Positions 1 to 6,460 of a stretch of DNA of 17,479 bases are shown piece by piece (position 1 is the first letter of the stretch; every line of letters starts with the position of its first letter). The stretch is from Flavobacteriales bacterium. GTDB lineage: Bacteria > Bacteroidota > Bacteroidia > Flavobacteriales > Parvicellaceae. Made by a program: the position numbers and the translations under genes. The notes below the pieces were generated by a model that worked only from the letters and a program-made list of their open reading frames with translations, made no database searches and was not told the DNA's origin. Location: contig JAAZYJ010000287.1 of NCBI GenBank assembly GCA_014239715.1, positions 1-17,479 on the forward strand. The letters are read 5' to 3'.

Positions 1-125
1 AGAATGAGGTCGTAACAAAGACCTTTGAAGCGCCTGATGGAAAAAAGGTAACAAAAGAGGTTGAGCTATTTACCTGGGAAAAGCTGGATTACGTAGGTGA
101 ATTAAAAGAAGCGTTTCAATTGTAA
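1..125 (+). CDS. 3' end of an unidentified gene (partial)
   Basis: The window opens inside a + strand reading frame whose codons begin at position 3 and which ends with TAA at 123-125. About 40 residues are visible, ending in ELKEAFQL. The segment is charged and soluble-looking, rich in Lys and Glu, with no membrane helix or recognisable motif, so I cannot name the family. A rho-independent terminator starts about 24 bp after the stop, which supports this being a real gene end. The true start lies outside the window. Confidence 0.6.
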   Translation, partial: NEVVTKTFEAPDGKKVTKEVELFTWEKLDYVGELKEAFQL

Positions 126-148
126 TCGACCAACGAAAGAATTATCGT

Positions 149-181
149 AAGGCTTCTCCATATACCGAGAGGCCTTTTTTT
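149..181 (+). terminator. Rho-independent terminator of the upstream gene
   Basis: A 10-bp stem (aaggcttctc, 149-158, with gagaggcctt, 167-176, one G-T wobble) encloses an 8-nt loop and is followed by a T run at 175-181. It ends the gene that enters from the left edge. It leaves only 13 bp before the next start codon. Confidence 0.85.
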
Positions 182-194
182 ATACTTTTAATTT

Positions 195-1355
195 GTGGAC
201 CATCAAGAAATTATCAATCAGCTTGGAGAAGATCGCTCAGAATATCAGAATTCTGTAGTGCCTCCGATATACCAATCAAGTATTTTCTGTTTCGATTCTG
301 TAGATGAGTTGAGGCAAAACCTCAAAAAGGAGTTGGAAGTACCGTTCTATACCCGAGGTGTAAATCCAACAGTAACTGCACTTCGCAAAAAGATGGCCGC
401 ACTGGAAAACACCGAAGATGCACTGATTTTTGGAAGTGGCAGCGCAGCTATTGCCGCATCCGTTATGAACACGGTCAAATCAGGTGATCATGTTATTTGC
501 GTGCAAAAACCATATTCATGGACCGGCAAGCTGCTAAACGAATATCTGACCAAATTTAAAATTGAAGTCTCCTTCATTGATGGCAGATCCATTGCTAATT
601 TCGAGGATGCCATAAGGTCTAATACGACACTTATTTTCTTGGAAACTCCAAATTCTGTCACCTTTGAATTGCAGGACCTGAAAGCTGTCGGTCAGCTGGC
701 AAAAGAACACAATATTCGTACAATATGTGATAATAGCTATTCCACTCCCGTTTATCAAAATCCGGCAGATTATGGTATTGACATTGTCTGTCACTCAGCA
801 AGCAAATACATAGGCGGACATTCTGACGTGGTTGCTGGCGTGATGTGTGCTTCGAAAGAAATCGTGCAATCCGTATTCTCAAATGAATTTATGACGATAG
901 GAAGCATCATTTCACCCCATGATGCCTGGCTATTGATACGAGGGCTAAGAACACTTCCATTAAGGGTCAGACATTCGCACGAAAGCACTCTGAAGATCTT
1001 AGATTGGCTGTCCAAACATCCTAAGGTTGAAAAGATCAATTATCCCTTCCATTCCGGGAGTTCTCAATTTGACCTTGCTAAAAGGCAAATGAGAGGCTGT
1101 GGCGGTTTATTCTCTATGGAGATCGCAGCCACCTCTATTGAAAAAGTAGAAGAATTCTGCAATTCTCTAGAGCATTTTCTCATTGCCTGCTCTTGGGGAG
1201 GGTACGAATCACTACTTTTTCCTACCTGTGCACTTTTTGATTCTGCCAATTATAATAAAACGACATTATCCTGGAAGCTGATCCGGGTTTACATCGGATT
1301 TGAGGATCCGAACGCTATTCTCGCAGATTTCGAAAAGGCATTTGAAAAAATCTGA
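195..1355 (+). CDS. PLP-dependent Cys/Met metabolism enzyme (cystathionine gamma-synthase / beta-lyase family)
   Basis: A 386-residue member of the Cys/Met metabolism PLP-dependent family, which handles trans-sulfuration and sulfhydrylation of cystathionine or acylated homoserine in the cytoplasm. The length matches the family. Visible motifs are YTRGVNPT at 52-59 (phosphate-binding Tyr and Arg from the neighbouring subunit), GSGSAA at 80-85, Tyr107 at the ring-stacking position, the PLP-nitrogen Asp in CDNSYSTP (Asp179), and the Schiff-base Lys204 in SASKYIGGHSD. The start is GTG: an in-frame TAA at 189-191 rules out anything upstream, and the next in-frame ATG (residue 67) would remove the 52-59 motif. 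It is a single gene, tail to tail with der, with 3 bp between the stops. Synthase, lyase and sulfhydrylase cannot be separated from motifs alone, so no symbol is given. Confidence 0.9.
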   Translation: MDHQEIINQLGEDRSEYQNSVVPPIYQSSIFCFDSVDELRQNLKKELEVPFYTRGVNPTVTALRKKMAALENTEDALIFGSGSAAIAASVMNTVKSGDHVICVQKPYSWTGKLLNEYLTKFKIEVSFIDGRSIANFEDAIRSNTTLIFLETPNSVTFELQDLKAVGQLAKEHNIRTICDNSYSTPVYQNPADYGIDIVCHSASKYIGGHSDVVAGVMCASKEIVQSVFSNEFMTIGSIISPHDAWLLIRGLRTLPLRVRHSHESTLKILDWLSKHPKVEKINYPFHSGSSQFDLAKRQMRGCGGLFSMEIAATSIEKVEEFCNSLEHFLIACSWGGYESLLFPTCALFDSANYNKTTLSWKLIRVYIGFEDPNAILADFEKAFEKI

Positions 1356-1358
1356 TGG

Positions 1359-2666
1359 TTACTTTTTTCTAAAAAAGATCCTAATGGGAACGCCTTTAAA
1401 ATTGAATTCCTCACGAAATCTGTTTTCTAAAAATCGTTTGTAGGAATCTCTTACGTATTGCGGTAAATTGCAAAAGAGTGCAAAAGCCGGGGCATGGGTT
1501 GGTAGCTGAGTGATGTATTTGATCTTAATGAACTTACCTTTCACTGAAGGAGGGGGATGTTGCTCCATGATCGTTTGCAGCAATTCATTCAGCTTGGATG
1601 TTGCAATCCGCTGTGTTCTGTTGTGATATACCTCGATCGCCTCTTCAAGGGCCTTGTGAATTCGTTGTTTTTCAATTGCTGAGGTAAAAACGATCGGCAC
1701 ATCTGAAAATGGTGAAAGCTGTTCTCGGATCTTATTTTCAAAATCCCGGACTGAGTTTGTTTCTTTTTTGATCAGATCCCACTTGTTGACCAGCACCACT
1801 ACCCCTTTCCTGTTTTTCTCAATTACATAGAAAATGTTCAGGTCTTGCTTTTGGATCCCTTCTGTTGCATCGATCATAAAGATGCACACATCAGAGTTTT
1901 CAATGGTACGAATTGAACGGAGTACGGAGTAAAACTCAATGTCTTGATCGATCTTTGCTTTCTTTCTGATTCCAGCCGTATCTACCAAATTGAAATCAAA
2001 TCCAAACGACTTGTATCTGGTGTGAATTGAATCTCTCGTTGTTCCGGATATCGGCGTTACGATATTCCTATCCTCACCCAGCAAAGCATTACAAAGCGAT
2101 GATTTACCAACGTTGGGTTTACCAACAATCGCAATATTGGGTATTTCAGAAGTATCTTCAATATCAAGTTCAGGATTGAAGCTGTCAACCAGTTTATCAA
2201 GAAGCTCACCCGTCCCGGACCCATTGATTGCAGATACAGAGAAGACTTCCCCTAAACCAAAAGAATAAAATTCTGTCGCATCAACAGCACGGCTGGCGTT
2301 GTCCACTTTATTGGAGCAAAGCAGCACAGGTTTATCTGTTTTTCGCAACATCTTCCCGACCGACTCATCCAGGTCAGTTATTCCGGTGGTTACGTCAACC
2401 ACAAAAATAATGGAAGAAGCCTCTTCCATTGCAATAACAACCTGCTTTCGAATTTCTTCTTCGAATACATCGTCCGAACCGATGACATACCCTCCGGTAT
2501 CTATTACAGAGAATTCGATGCCATTCCACTCTGAGATCCCATAATGACGATCTCGGGTAACCCCACTGGTTTCTTCTACAATGGCGGCCCTTGATTCTGT
2601 TAACCGGTTGAACAAGGTTGATTTACCCACATTCGGTCTACCTACTATAGCTACGATGTTTCTCAT
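1359..2666 (-). CDS. der: Ribosome assembly GTPase Der (EngA)
   Basis: A 435-residue protein with two consecutive GTPase domains and a C-terminal KH-like domain, the arrangement specific to Der/EngA, which acts in maturation of the 50S ribosomal subunit. The first G domain shows GRPNVGKS (9-16), GVTRDR (35-40), DTGG (56-59) and SNKVD (118-122). The second shows GKPNVGKS (182-189), GTTRDS (208-213), DTAG (229-232) and NKWD (294-297). The KH-like domain occupies roughly 350-435. The ATG at 2664-2666 fits the family's N-terminus, with the P-loop beginning at residue 9. A Bacteroidota-type -7 box lies only 7 bp upstream. It converges on the PLP enzyme and reads in the same direction as era further right. 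Confidence 0.97.
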   Translation of the reverse strand: MRNIVAIVGRPNVGKSTLFNRLTESRAAIVEETSGVTRDRHYGISEWNGIEFSVIDTGGYVIGSDDVFEEEIRKQVVIAMEEASSIIFVVDVTTGITDLDESVGKMLRKTDKPVLLCSNKVDNASRAVDATEFYSFGLGEVFSVSAINGSGTGELLDKLVDSFNPELDIEDTSEIPNIAIVGKPNVGKSSLCNALLGEDRNIVTPISGTTRDSIHTRYKSFGFDFNLVDTAGIRKKAKIDQDIEFYSVLRSIRTIENSDVCIFMIDATEGIQKQDLNIFYVIEKNRKGVVVLVNKWDLIKKETNSVRDFENKIREQLSPFSDVPIVFTSAIEKQRIHKALEEAIEVYHNRTQRIATSKLNELLQTIMEQHPPPSVKGKFIKIKYITQLPTHAPAFALFCNLPQYVRDSYKRFLENRFREEFNFKGVPIRIFFRKK

Positions 2667-2681
2667 TTGCGCGCAAAGTTA
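2666..2681 (-). promoter_or_regulatory. Probable der promoter -7 box with overlapping palindrome
   Basis: Read on the - strand, TAACTTTG (2674-2681) matches the Bacteroidota -7 consensus TAnnTTTG. No clear -33 TTG is seen at the usual spacing. The box ends 7 bp before the der ATG, so the transcript would have almost no leader. A 12-bp perfect palindrome, tttgcgcgcaaa (2666-2677), covers the interval between box and start codon. Confidence 0.5.
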
Positions 2682-2816
2682 GTCTAAAAGAAGAAAGTGT
2701 GTTCACTTGGGTTTAACATCTTTTTATATCACGTTAACATTTGTTCACGCTGCTGATAAAACCTCCTGTTTCTTTTCTCGTACATTCAACCAAAATCAAC
2801 AACTAAATAATCGATT

Positions 2817-3335
2817 ATGAAAAGAGCTAAACTGATTTTATTATTGTCCTTGATCGTATATGGAATTTCGTTTTTTTTGCCGTCCTATCTGATGCATATA
2901 TTCGGAAGCGGTTCTCCCGTGGCAGGATGGCAATGCTTCCTGTACAGTCTTACGGGGCTGGTAGATTCTTTCAATAATGACTTTAATCTGCCTCTTTTTC
3001 TATCGGGATTATTTGCTCTTGTGGCGGATATCTGCATCATCATCGGAGTCGTAGCTATTTTAACAAAATCAAGAAGGAATAAGCTGCTTTTCACTATCGG
3101 AATGATTGGCATTATTTCTACGTTGTGGTGGTTAGTACATGGCTTGTATGAAGGAGGAGTAAGCAATTTATTGATTGGCTATTACACTTGGATTGCCGGA
3201 TCCGTCGGAATATTGTTCAGCGCATACATACGAGCAAGACATTTTGCAACTGACAAAAGAAAGTATGCCCTTCACAATAAAAAGCGATCAGATCCAAGTA
3301 CCTTAAATTTCGCACCGAAATTCAGCTTGGAATAG
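2817..3335 (+). CDS. Small four-helix membrane protein, unknown function
   Basis: A 172-residue protein I do not recognise. Four hydrophobic segments are visible at about residues 5-24, 58-82, 89-112 and 118-138. They are followed by a basic, probably cytoplasmic tail of about 30 residues rich in Lys and Arg. Between helices 1 and 2 is a roughly 33-residue loop with a single Cys. There are no catalytic or metal-binding motifs. The ATG at 2817 begins a typical Met-Lys-Arg signal-anchor sequence. The gene lies on the opposite strand between der and era, and its stop is 2 bp from the era stop. It could be a small integral membrane protein of a lineage-specific family. Confidence 0.75.
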   Translation: MKRAKLILLLSLIVYGISFFLPSYLMHIFGSGSPVAGWQCFLYSLTGLVDSFNNDFNLPLFLSGLFALVADICIIIGVVAILTKSRRNKLLFTIGMIGIISTLWWLVHGLYEGGVSNLLIGYYTWIAGSVGILFSAYIRARHFATDKRKYALHNKKRSDPSTLNFAPKFSLE

Positions 3336-3337
3336 GT

Positions 3338-4213
3338 TTAGTAACCGTAATTATCAAGGGATCTGTCCTGGTTTCTCCACTCTTTTTCCACCTTGACACG
3401 TAATTCAAGGTGGACCTTTTTATCCACAAATATTTGAATGTCTTTACGGGCCATAATGCCAACATGCTTGATCTTCTTGCCTTGGTGACCGATAATTATG
3501 CCTTTTTGTGAGTCTCTGATCACCAAAATGTTTGCTTCTATTTTGATGATCGACTCCTCGTCTTTGTATGAAACTACTTCAACCTCACAGCTGTATGGCA
3601 GTTCCTGATCGTAGGTTTCGAAGATCTTCTCCCGGATTATTTCGGAGACGAAAAAACGCATGGGTTTATCCGTTAGCTCATCTTTTGGGAAATAAGGCGG
3701 TGAGTCTGGCAAATATTCCTTCACCTTGCTTATAATATATTCCAAATTCATTTTATGCAAAGCAGAAATAGGCAGAATTTCGGCTCTTGGAACCTTATTG
3801 GCCCAATATTCTACTCGTTCAACCAATCGCTCCTGATCGATCAGGTCAATTTTATTGATCAGTATTAAAACCGGCGACTTTGACTTCTCAATCTTGCTCA
3901 ATGTACCTGCATGGTTCATTTCGTCTTCGAACGGATCTGTAACAAAAAGCAAAACATCGGCATCAGATATCGCCGTATTCACAAATTTCATCATCCGTTC
4001 GTGCAGCTTGTAGCCGGCGTTCACAACGCCGGGTGTATCGGAATAGACGATTTGAAAGTCATCCCCATTGACAATTCCCATGATCCGATGTCGAGTAGTT
4101 TGCTTCTTGGACGTAATTATGCTCAAACGCTCTCCTACCAGCCCGTTCATTAGTGTTGACTTACCTACATTCGGGCTTCCCAATATGTTTACAAAACCGG
4201 CCTTATGCACCAT
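3338..4213 (-). CDS. era: GTPase Era
   Basis: A 291-residue protein with one Era-type G domain followed by a KH RNA-binding domain, the normal Era length and layout. Era binds the 3' end of 16S rRNA and assists 30S subunit assembly. G motifs are GSPNVGKS (12-19), QTTRH (38-42), DTPG (59-62) and NKID (120-123). The KH signature GIIIGHQGKKIK is at 238-249. A purine-rich aagg sits about 7-10 bp before the ATG, a weak ribosome-binding site, and a -7-like TTCCTTTG (4237-4244 on the - strand) is a possible promoter. The gene is divergent from the initiator tRNA and converges on the small membrane protein gene. Confidence 0.97.
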   Translation of the reverse strand: MVHKAGFVNILGSPNVGKSTLMNGLVGERLSIITSKKQTTRHRIMGIVNGDDFQIVYSDTPGVVNAGYKLHERMMKFVNTAISDADVLLFVTDPFEDEMNHAGTLSKIEKSKSPVLILINKIDLIDQERLVERVEYWANKVPRAEILPISALHKMNLEYIISKVKEYLPDSPPYFPKDELTDKPMRFFVSEIIREKIFETYDQELPYSCEVEVVSYKDEESIIKIEANILVIRDSQKGIIIGHQGKKIKHVGIMARKDIQIFVDKKVHLELRVKVEKEWRNQDRSLDNYGY

Positions 4214-4228
4214 TTTTATCCTTTTTTC

Positions 4229-4259
4229 TTGCGGTGCAAAGGAACAAATTATATCTTTG
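4229..4259 (+). promoter_or_regulatory. Bacteroidota-type promoter of the initiator tRNA
   Basis: A perfect -7 box TATCTTTG (4252-4259) is preceded by TTG (4229-4231) with a 20-bp spacer, fitting the Bacteroidota housekeeping promoter TTTG/N19-21/TAnnTTTG. The mature tRNA begins 12 bp after the box. The element sits inside the 58-bp interval shared with the era start, so the two divergent promoters overlap. Confidence 0.75.
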
Positions 4260-4271
4260 CCGTCCTAAGAT

Positions 4272-4344
<73 letters not shown>

Positions 4345-4351
4345 CTAAGAA

Positions 4352-4381
4352 AAGCCTGAACAGATTGTTCAGGCTTTTTTT
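4352..4381 (+). terminator. Rho-independent terminator after the tRNA
   Basis: An 11-bp perfect stem (aagcctgaaca, 4352-4362, with tgttcaggctt, 4366-4376) has a 3-nt loop and is followed by a T run at 4375-4381. It starts 7 bp after the mature tRNA end. Confidence 0.93.
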
Positions 4382-4397
4382 GTTGGAGTAAATCGAG

Positions 4398-4515
4398 CCG
4401 AATTTATTCGGGTGAGAGTTGCTTCAACAAAAAAAGGTTAAGCGAATGAAGTGAGCTTGACTTTTCTTGTTAAGCCTACCATTATGTTCCGACGAGTGAT
4501 CTCGGCTAAACCGAG
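4398..4515 (+). other. Hairpin-rich non-coding stretch downstream of the tRNA
   Basis: Positions 4382-4698 carry no credible gene. Three inverted repeats are visible. The first is CCGAA/TTCGG (4398-4411). The second is a long hairpin with arms 4426-4443 and 4455-4471, nearly continuous pairing with two wobbles and one bulge, around an 11-nt loop. The third is CTCGG/CCGAG (4501-4515). They are followed by a copy of the tRNA 3' end and a second terminator. Whether this is a structured RNA, remains of a tRNA duplication, or a dispersed repeat cannot be decided from this window. From 4584 to 4698 I see only A+T-rich DNA, presumably the leader of the next gene. Confidence 0.4.
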
Positions 4516-4530
4516 TGAGTGAGCGAGTCA

Positions 4531-4546
4531 GTCCAGTCCCCGCTAC
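4531..4546 (+). repeat. Direct repeat of the tRNA-fMet 3' end
   Basis: The 16-mer gtccagtccccgctac is identical to 4330-4345, which covers the end of the T loop, the 3' half of the T stem, the 3' half of the acceptor stem, the discriminator base and one further base. The remaining tRNA body is absent here. The two copies are 201 bp apart start to start. A second terminator follows 5 bp later, just as one follows the intact tRNA. Confidence 0.85.
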
Positions 4547-4551
4547 AACGA

Positions 4552-4583
4552 AAAACCGCTAGAAATCTTCCAGTGGTTTTTTT
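4552..4583 (+). terminator. Second rho-independent terminator, after the tRNA-tail repeat
   Basis: A 13-bp stem with two wobbles (4552-4564 with 4568-4580, core aaccgct/agtggtt) has a 3-nt loop and ends in a T run at 4577-4583. There is no protein gene upstream of it on this strand before the tRNA, so it appears to end either tRNA read-through or an independent small transcript. Confidence 0.75.
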
Positions 4584-4698
4584 GTGTCTAAATTTTGAGA
4601 GAAGCTGCAAGCTAGTAAACTCTCTGATTCCACATTTTCATATTAATTCTGCCTCTTGAATAACAATTATTATCTTATCTTACCTAAAACTCAAGAGA

Positions 4699-5481
4699 AT
4701 GGAAACTAATAGCAATCCAAATCCAATAAATAATTTAGAAATAATTAAAGAGTCCTTTACTGTTTTTAAAGGCAGGTGGGGTAGCGCAATATTGGCTTCA
4801 TTGATAGCCAATGGGATCAGTTTGATCGTGTCATGTATTATCTCAGTTATACCGTGGCTATTCGGTTTTACTCTTGCTTTCATAATCAACCAAATTGGTG
4901 ACGGATATTCGGGGTCAAGGTTTGTTTGGGGCCATCGTGATCCTTCACTGTTCTTCTGGTTTCTAATCTTCCTGGACATCATTCTGATCACCATAGTTTC
5001 AGGAAGGATATTTGTGTGGCAGAATCGATTCATGCTCGAAATAGCCAAAGGGAATAAACCCAACCTATTAGATTTTACACTATTAATTGAAGGACTACGA
5101 AATATGAGTGAGATAAAGCAGACCTTTTTAACCAAAAAAGGACTACTCAAATTCGTTGCGCCTGGTCTTATTGTAACTGTTCTTTATACGGCTATTGCTC
5201 TCGGTTATGTTGCGTTGATCGCCCCGGGCGTAATTCTGTCTTTAGCTCTTGCTTTTGTACCATTTATAATGGTTGAAGAACCTGATCTTGACCCCGTCAG
5301 CGTGTTTAAGAAGAGCTTACAGCAAACAAATGGGTATAAAGGGAAGTTGTTTGTATGTATGTTAATCTTGGGTGCTATTGGTTTTATATGTGCTCTTCCG
5401 TGCGGGATCGGTTTGATTTTGTTTTTTCCTTTTCAAAGTGTTGTTATGGCCAAATTCTATGAGGCACATAAAAGGAATTAA
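4699..5481 (+). CDS. Multi-helix membrane protein, DUF975/YciC-like
   Basis: A 260-residue integral membrane protein with about six hydrophobic segments (roughly 28-48, 50-66, 84-103, 153-172, 173-192 and 216-245). The polar N-terminal tail contains the LEIIKESFTVFKGRW stretch, and after helix 5 comes a conserved-looking block, EEPDLDPVSVFKKSLQQTNG (193-211), leading into KLF. That pattern, repeated amphipathic 'alkeS...f.g.w' segments between helices, is what I associate with the DUF975/YciC group, whose biochemical function is not established. The ATG at 4699 follows the purine-rich aagaga. The last 23 bp overlap the next gene, so the two are very likely co-transcribed and translationally coupled. 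Confidence 0.8.
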   Translation: METNSNPNPINNLEIIKESFTVFKGRWGSAILASLIANGISLIVSCIISVIPWLFGFTLAFIINQIGDGYSGSRFVWGHRDPSLFFWFLIFLDIILITIVSGRIFVWQNRFMLEIAKGNKPNLLDFTLLIEGLRNMSEIKQTFLTKKGLLKFVAPGLIVTVLYTAIALGYVALIAPGVILSLALAFVPFIMVEEPDLDPVSVFKKSLQQTNGYKGKLFVCMLILGAIGFICALPCGIGLILFFPFQSVVMAKFYEAHKRN

Positions 5482-5812
5482 TATATCGTTATTGAAACGT
5501 TCGTTTTACCGAAATCTGATAAGCTATTTGACAAATAGGCTTGTCATCTGTTCTGTTTTGATGTACACGATTGTTGCTATCGCCATCAAGTCATTATTTG
5601 AAATTGACATTTGCATCCCTTGTTTGTGGAAGAGCATTTTTGGTATCTCGTGTCCGGGCTGTGGTATGACTACTGCGGCTATCAAGCTGACTGAGCTGGA
5701 TATCACCGGAGCGTATAATTCGAATGCACTTATTTTTGCATTAATACCATTTTGCCTTTTTTATTTCCTGTTTGATTACAAGAGATTTACAAACAAGAAT
5801 GCAGGGCCTTAG
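5459..5812 (+). CDS. DUF2752 family membrane protein
   Basis: A 117-residue protein with two clear hydrophobic segments (about 25-45 and 88-106). Between them is the DUF2752 signature: CIPC (52-55), then GISCPGCGMTTA (62-73), then an acidic-Thr-Gly-Ala-Tyr-Asn stretch at 81-88. The four Cys (52, 55, 65, 68) could bind a metal or form disulfides, but the family has no established function. I chose the ATG at 5459, which overlaps the upstream gene by 23 bp. An in-frame GTG at 5438 would add seven residues and is less likely. DUF2752 proteins are often found next to other small membrane proteins, which matches the overlap with the DUF975-like gene. Confidence 0.85.
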   Translation: MRHIKGINISLLKRSFYRNLISYLTNRLVICSVLMYTIVAIAIKSLFEIDICIPCLWKSIFGISCPGCGMTTAAIKLTELDITGAYNSNALIFALIPFCLFYFLFDYKRFTNKNAGP

Positions 5813-5974
5813 CCGTATGGTTAATTTCGGACAAAACAAGTGGATTTGTTTGTTCTAATAGCTTTCCAATAGTAGAACATATGTGGTTTTTTAGAATGAC
5901 CACTGTCGTATACTTTCGTATCACGTTTGATAAGCGTACAATTACTCACTCTAAGCGAGTAGTAGGTAGGGTGT
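5813..5974 (+). other. Untranslated stretch with several inverted repeats
   Basis: No plausible gene is visible between the DUF2752 stop and the terminator. It contains TGTTCTA/TAGAACA (5851-5857 with 5873-5879), TATCA/TGATA (5919-5932) and TTACTC/GAGTAG (5942-5947 with 5957-5962). It could be a long 3' untranslated region or a small RNA that uses the following terminator. No convincing internal -33/-7 promoter was found. Confidence 0.4.
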
Positions 5975-6009
5975 AAGCCGGTTCTGGAGAGGACCGGCTT
6001 CTTTTTTTT
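5975..6009 (+). terminator. Strong rho-independent terminator
   Basis: An 8-bp perfect G+C-rich stem (AAGCCGGT, 5975-5982, with ACCGGCTT, 5993-6000) is followed by C and eight T (6002-6009). It lies 163 bp after the DUF2752 stop, so it ends either that operon or a separate small transcript. Confidence 0.9.
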
Positions 6010-6022
6010 CCGTATAATTCAT

Positions 6023-6030
6023 TACTATTG
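6023..6030 (+). promoter_or_regulatory. Possible -7 box just upstream of the lipoprotein start
   Basis: TACTATTG differs from TAnnTTTG at one position and ends 4 bp before the ATG. The preceding T-rich terminator tail occupies the -33 region. If used, the mRNA would be essentially leaderless. Confidence 0.3.
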
Positions 6031-6034
6031 TACC

Positions 6035-6460
6035 ATGTACAAAACAATCTGTTATTTCTTGCTGTTTTTCCTGCTATCATGCCAACAAAGGGAACAAAAA
6101 CAAGGTGCTCCCGAAATAAAAGAACCAACCACCTGTAATTGTGACGACCTCATTATGGATACGGGGTTTAACTGGTACTATTTGGAGAACCGTCTGAAAC
6201 CTTTTAATGGAAAATGTACAACAGTGTCAGATGGAGTAACAGTTGTTGAAAGAAGCTATACAGAAGGCAAAGTGCACGGAAAAGCACTCCAATGGCACGG
6301 CAATGGACAGTTAAAGCTAGCCATGGAGTTTGATATGAACCGTCAAATTGGAGAAATGAAAGAATGGGACGACCAAGGTGTTCTGGAATATCATGCACTT
6401 TATTCTTATGGCAGGATGGATTCTCTTATCTATAAACGCCAACATCTGATTACTGAATAG
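6035..6460 (+). CDS. Lipoprotein with MORN/YwqK-like repeats
   Basis: A 141-residue predicted lipoprotein. A short hydrophobic leader ends in the lipobox LLSC, with Cys16 as the lipidation site, followed by a Gln/Glu/Lys-rich linker. The mature domain contains repeats of the MORN-2 / YwqK type: a Phe-Asn-Gly-Lys unit near 58-61, then GKVHGKALQWHGNGQLKLAM (about 78-97) and a third unit around GEMKEWDDQGVLEY (about 105-118). Such proteins are often labelled 'toxin-antitoxin system YwqK family antitoxin' on weak grounds, and no toxin gene is adjacent here. The two Cys in CNCDD (34-36) are the only other notable residues. Its last 11 bp overlap the end of the ABC-F gene on the opposite strand. 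Confidence 0.8.
   Translation: MYKTICYFLLFFLLSCQQREQKQGAPEIKEPTTCNCDDLIMDTGFNWYYLENRLKPFNGKCTTVSDGVTVVERSYTEGKVHGKALQWHGNGQLKLAMEFDMNRQIGEMKEWDDQGVLEYHALYSYGRMDSLIYKRQHLITE

Noticed and set aside
4501..4546. Second tRNA gene before the repeat
   Set aside because: Only the 3' T-stem and acceptor half is present. No D arm, anticodon arm or 5' acceptor strand can be aligned upstream.
4382..4583. Complete integrative element in the initiator tRNA
   Set aside because: A tRNA-tail direct repeat is present, but only about 185 bp lie between the copies and no integrase, excisionase or cargo is visible.
5438..5458. GTG start at 5438 for the DUF2752 protein
   Set aside because: The ATG at 5459 is a stronger start with a smaller overlap and gives a normal family length.
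6035..6460. Toxin-antitoxin system based on the YwqK-like lipoprotein
   Set aside because: The protein is a lipoprotein with MORN-type repeats and there is no neighbouring toxin gene; the antitoxin label for this family is not supported here.
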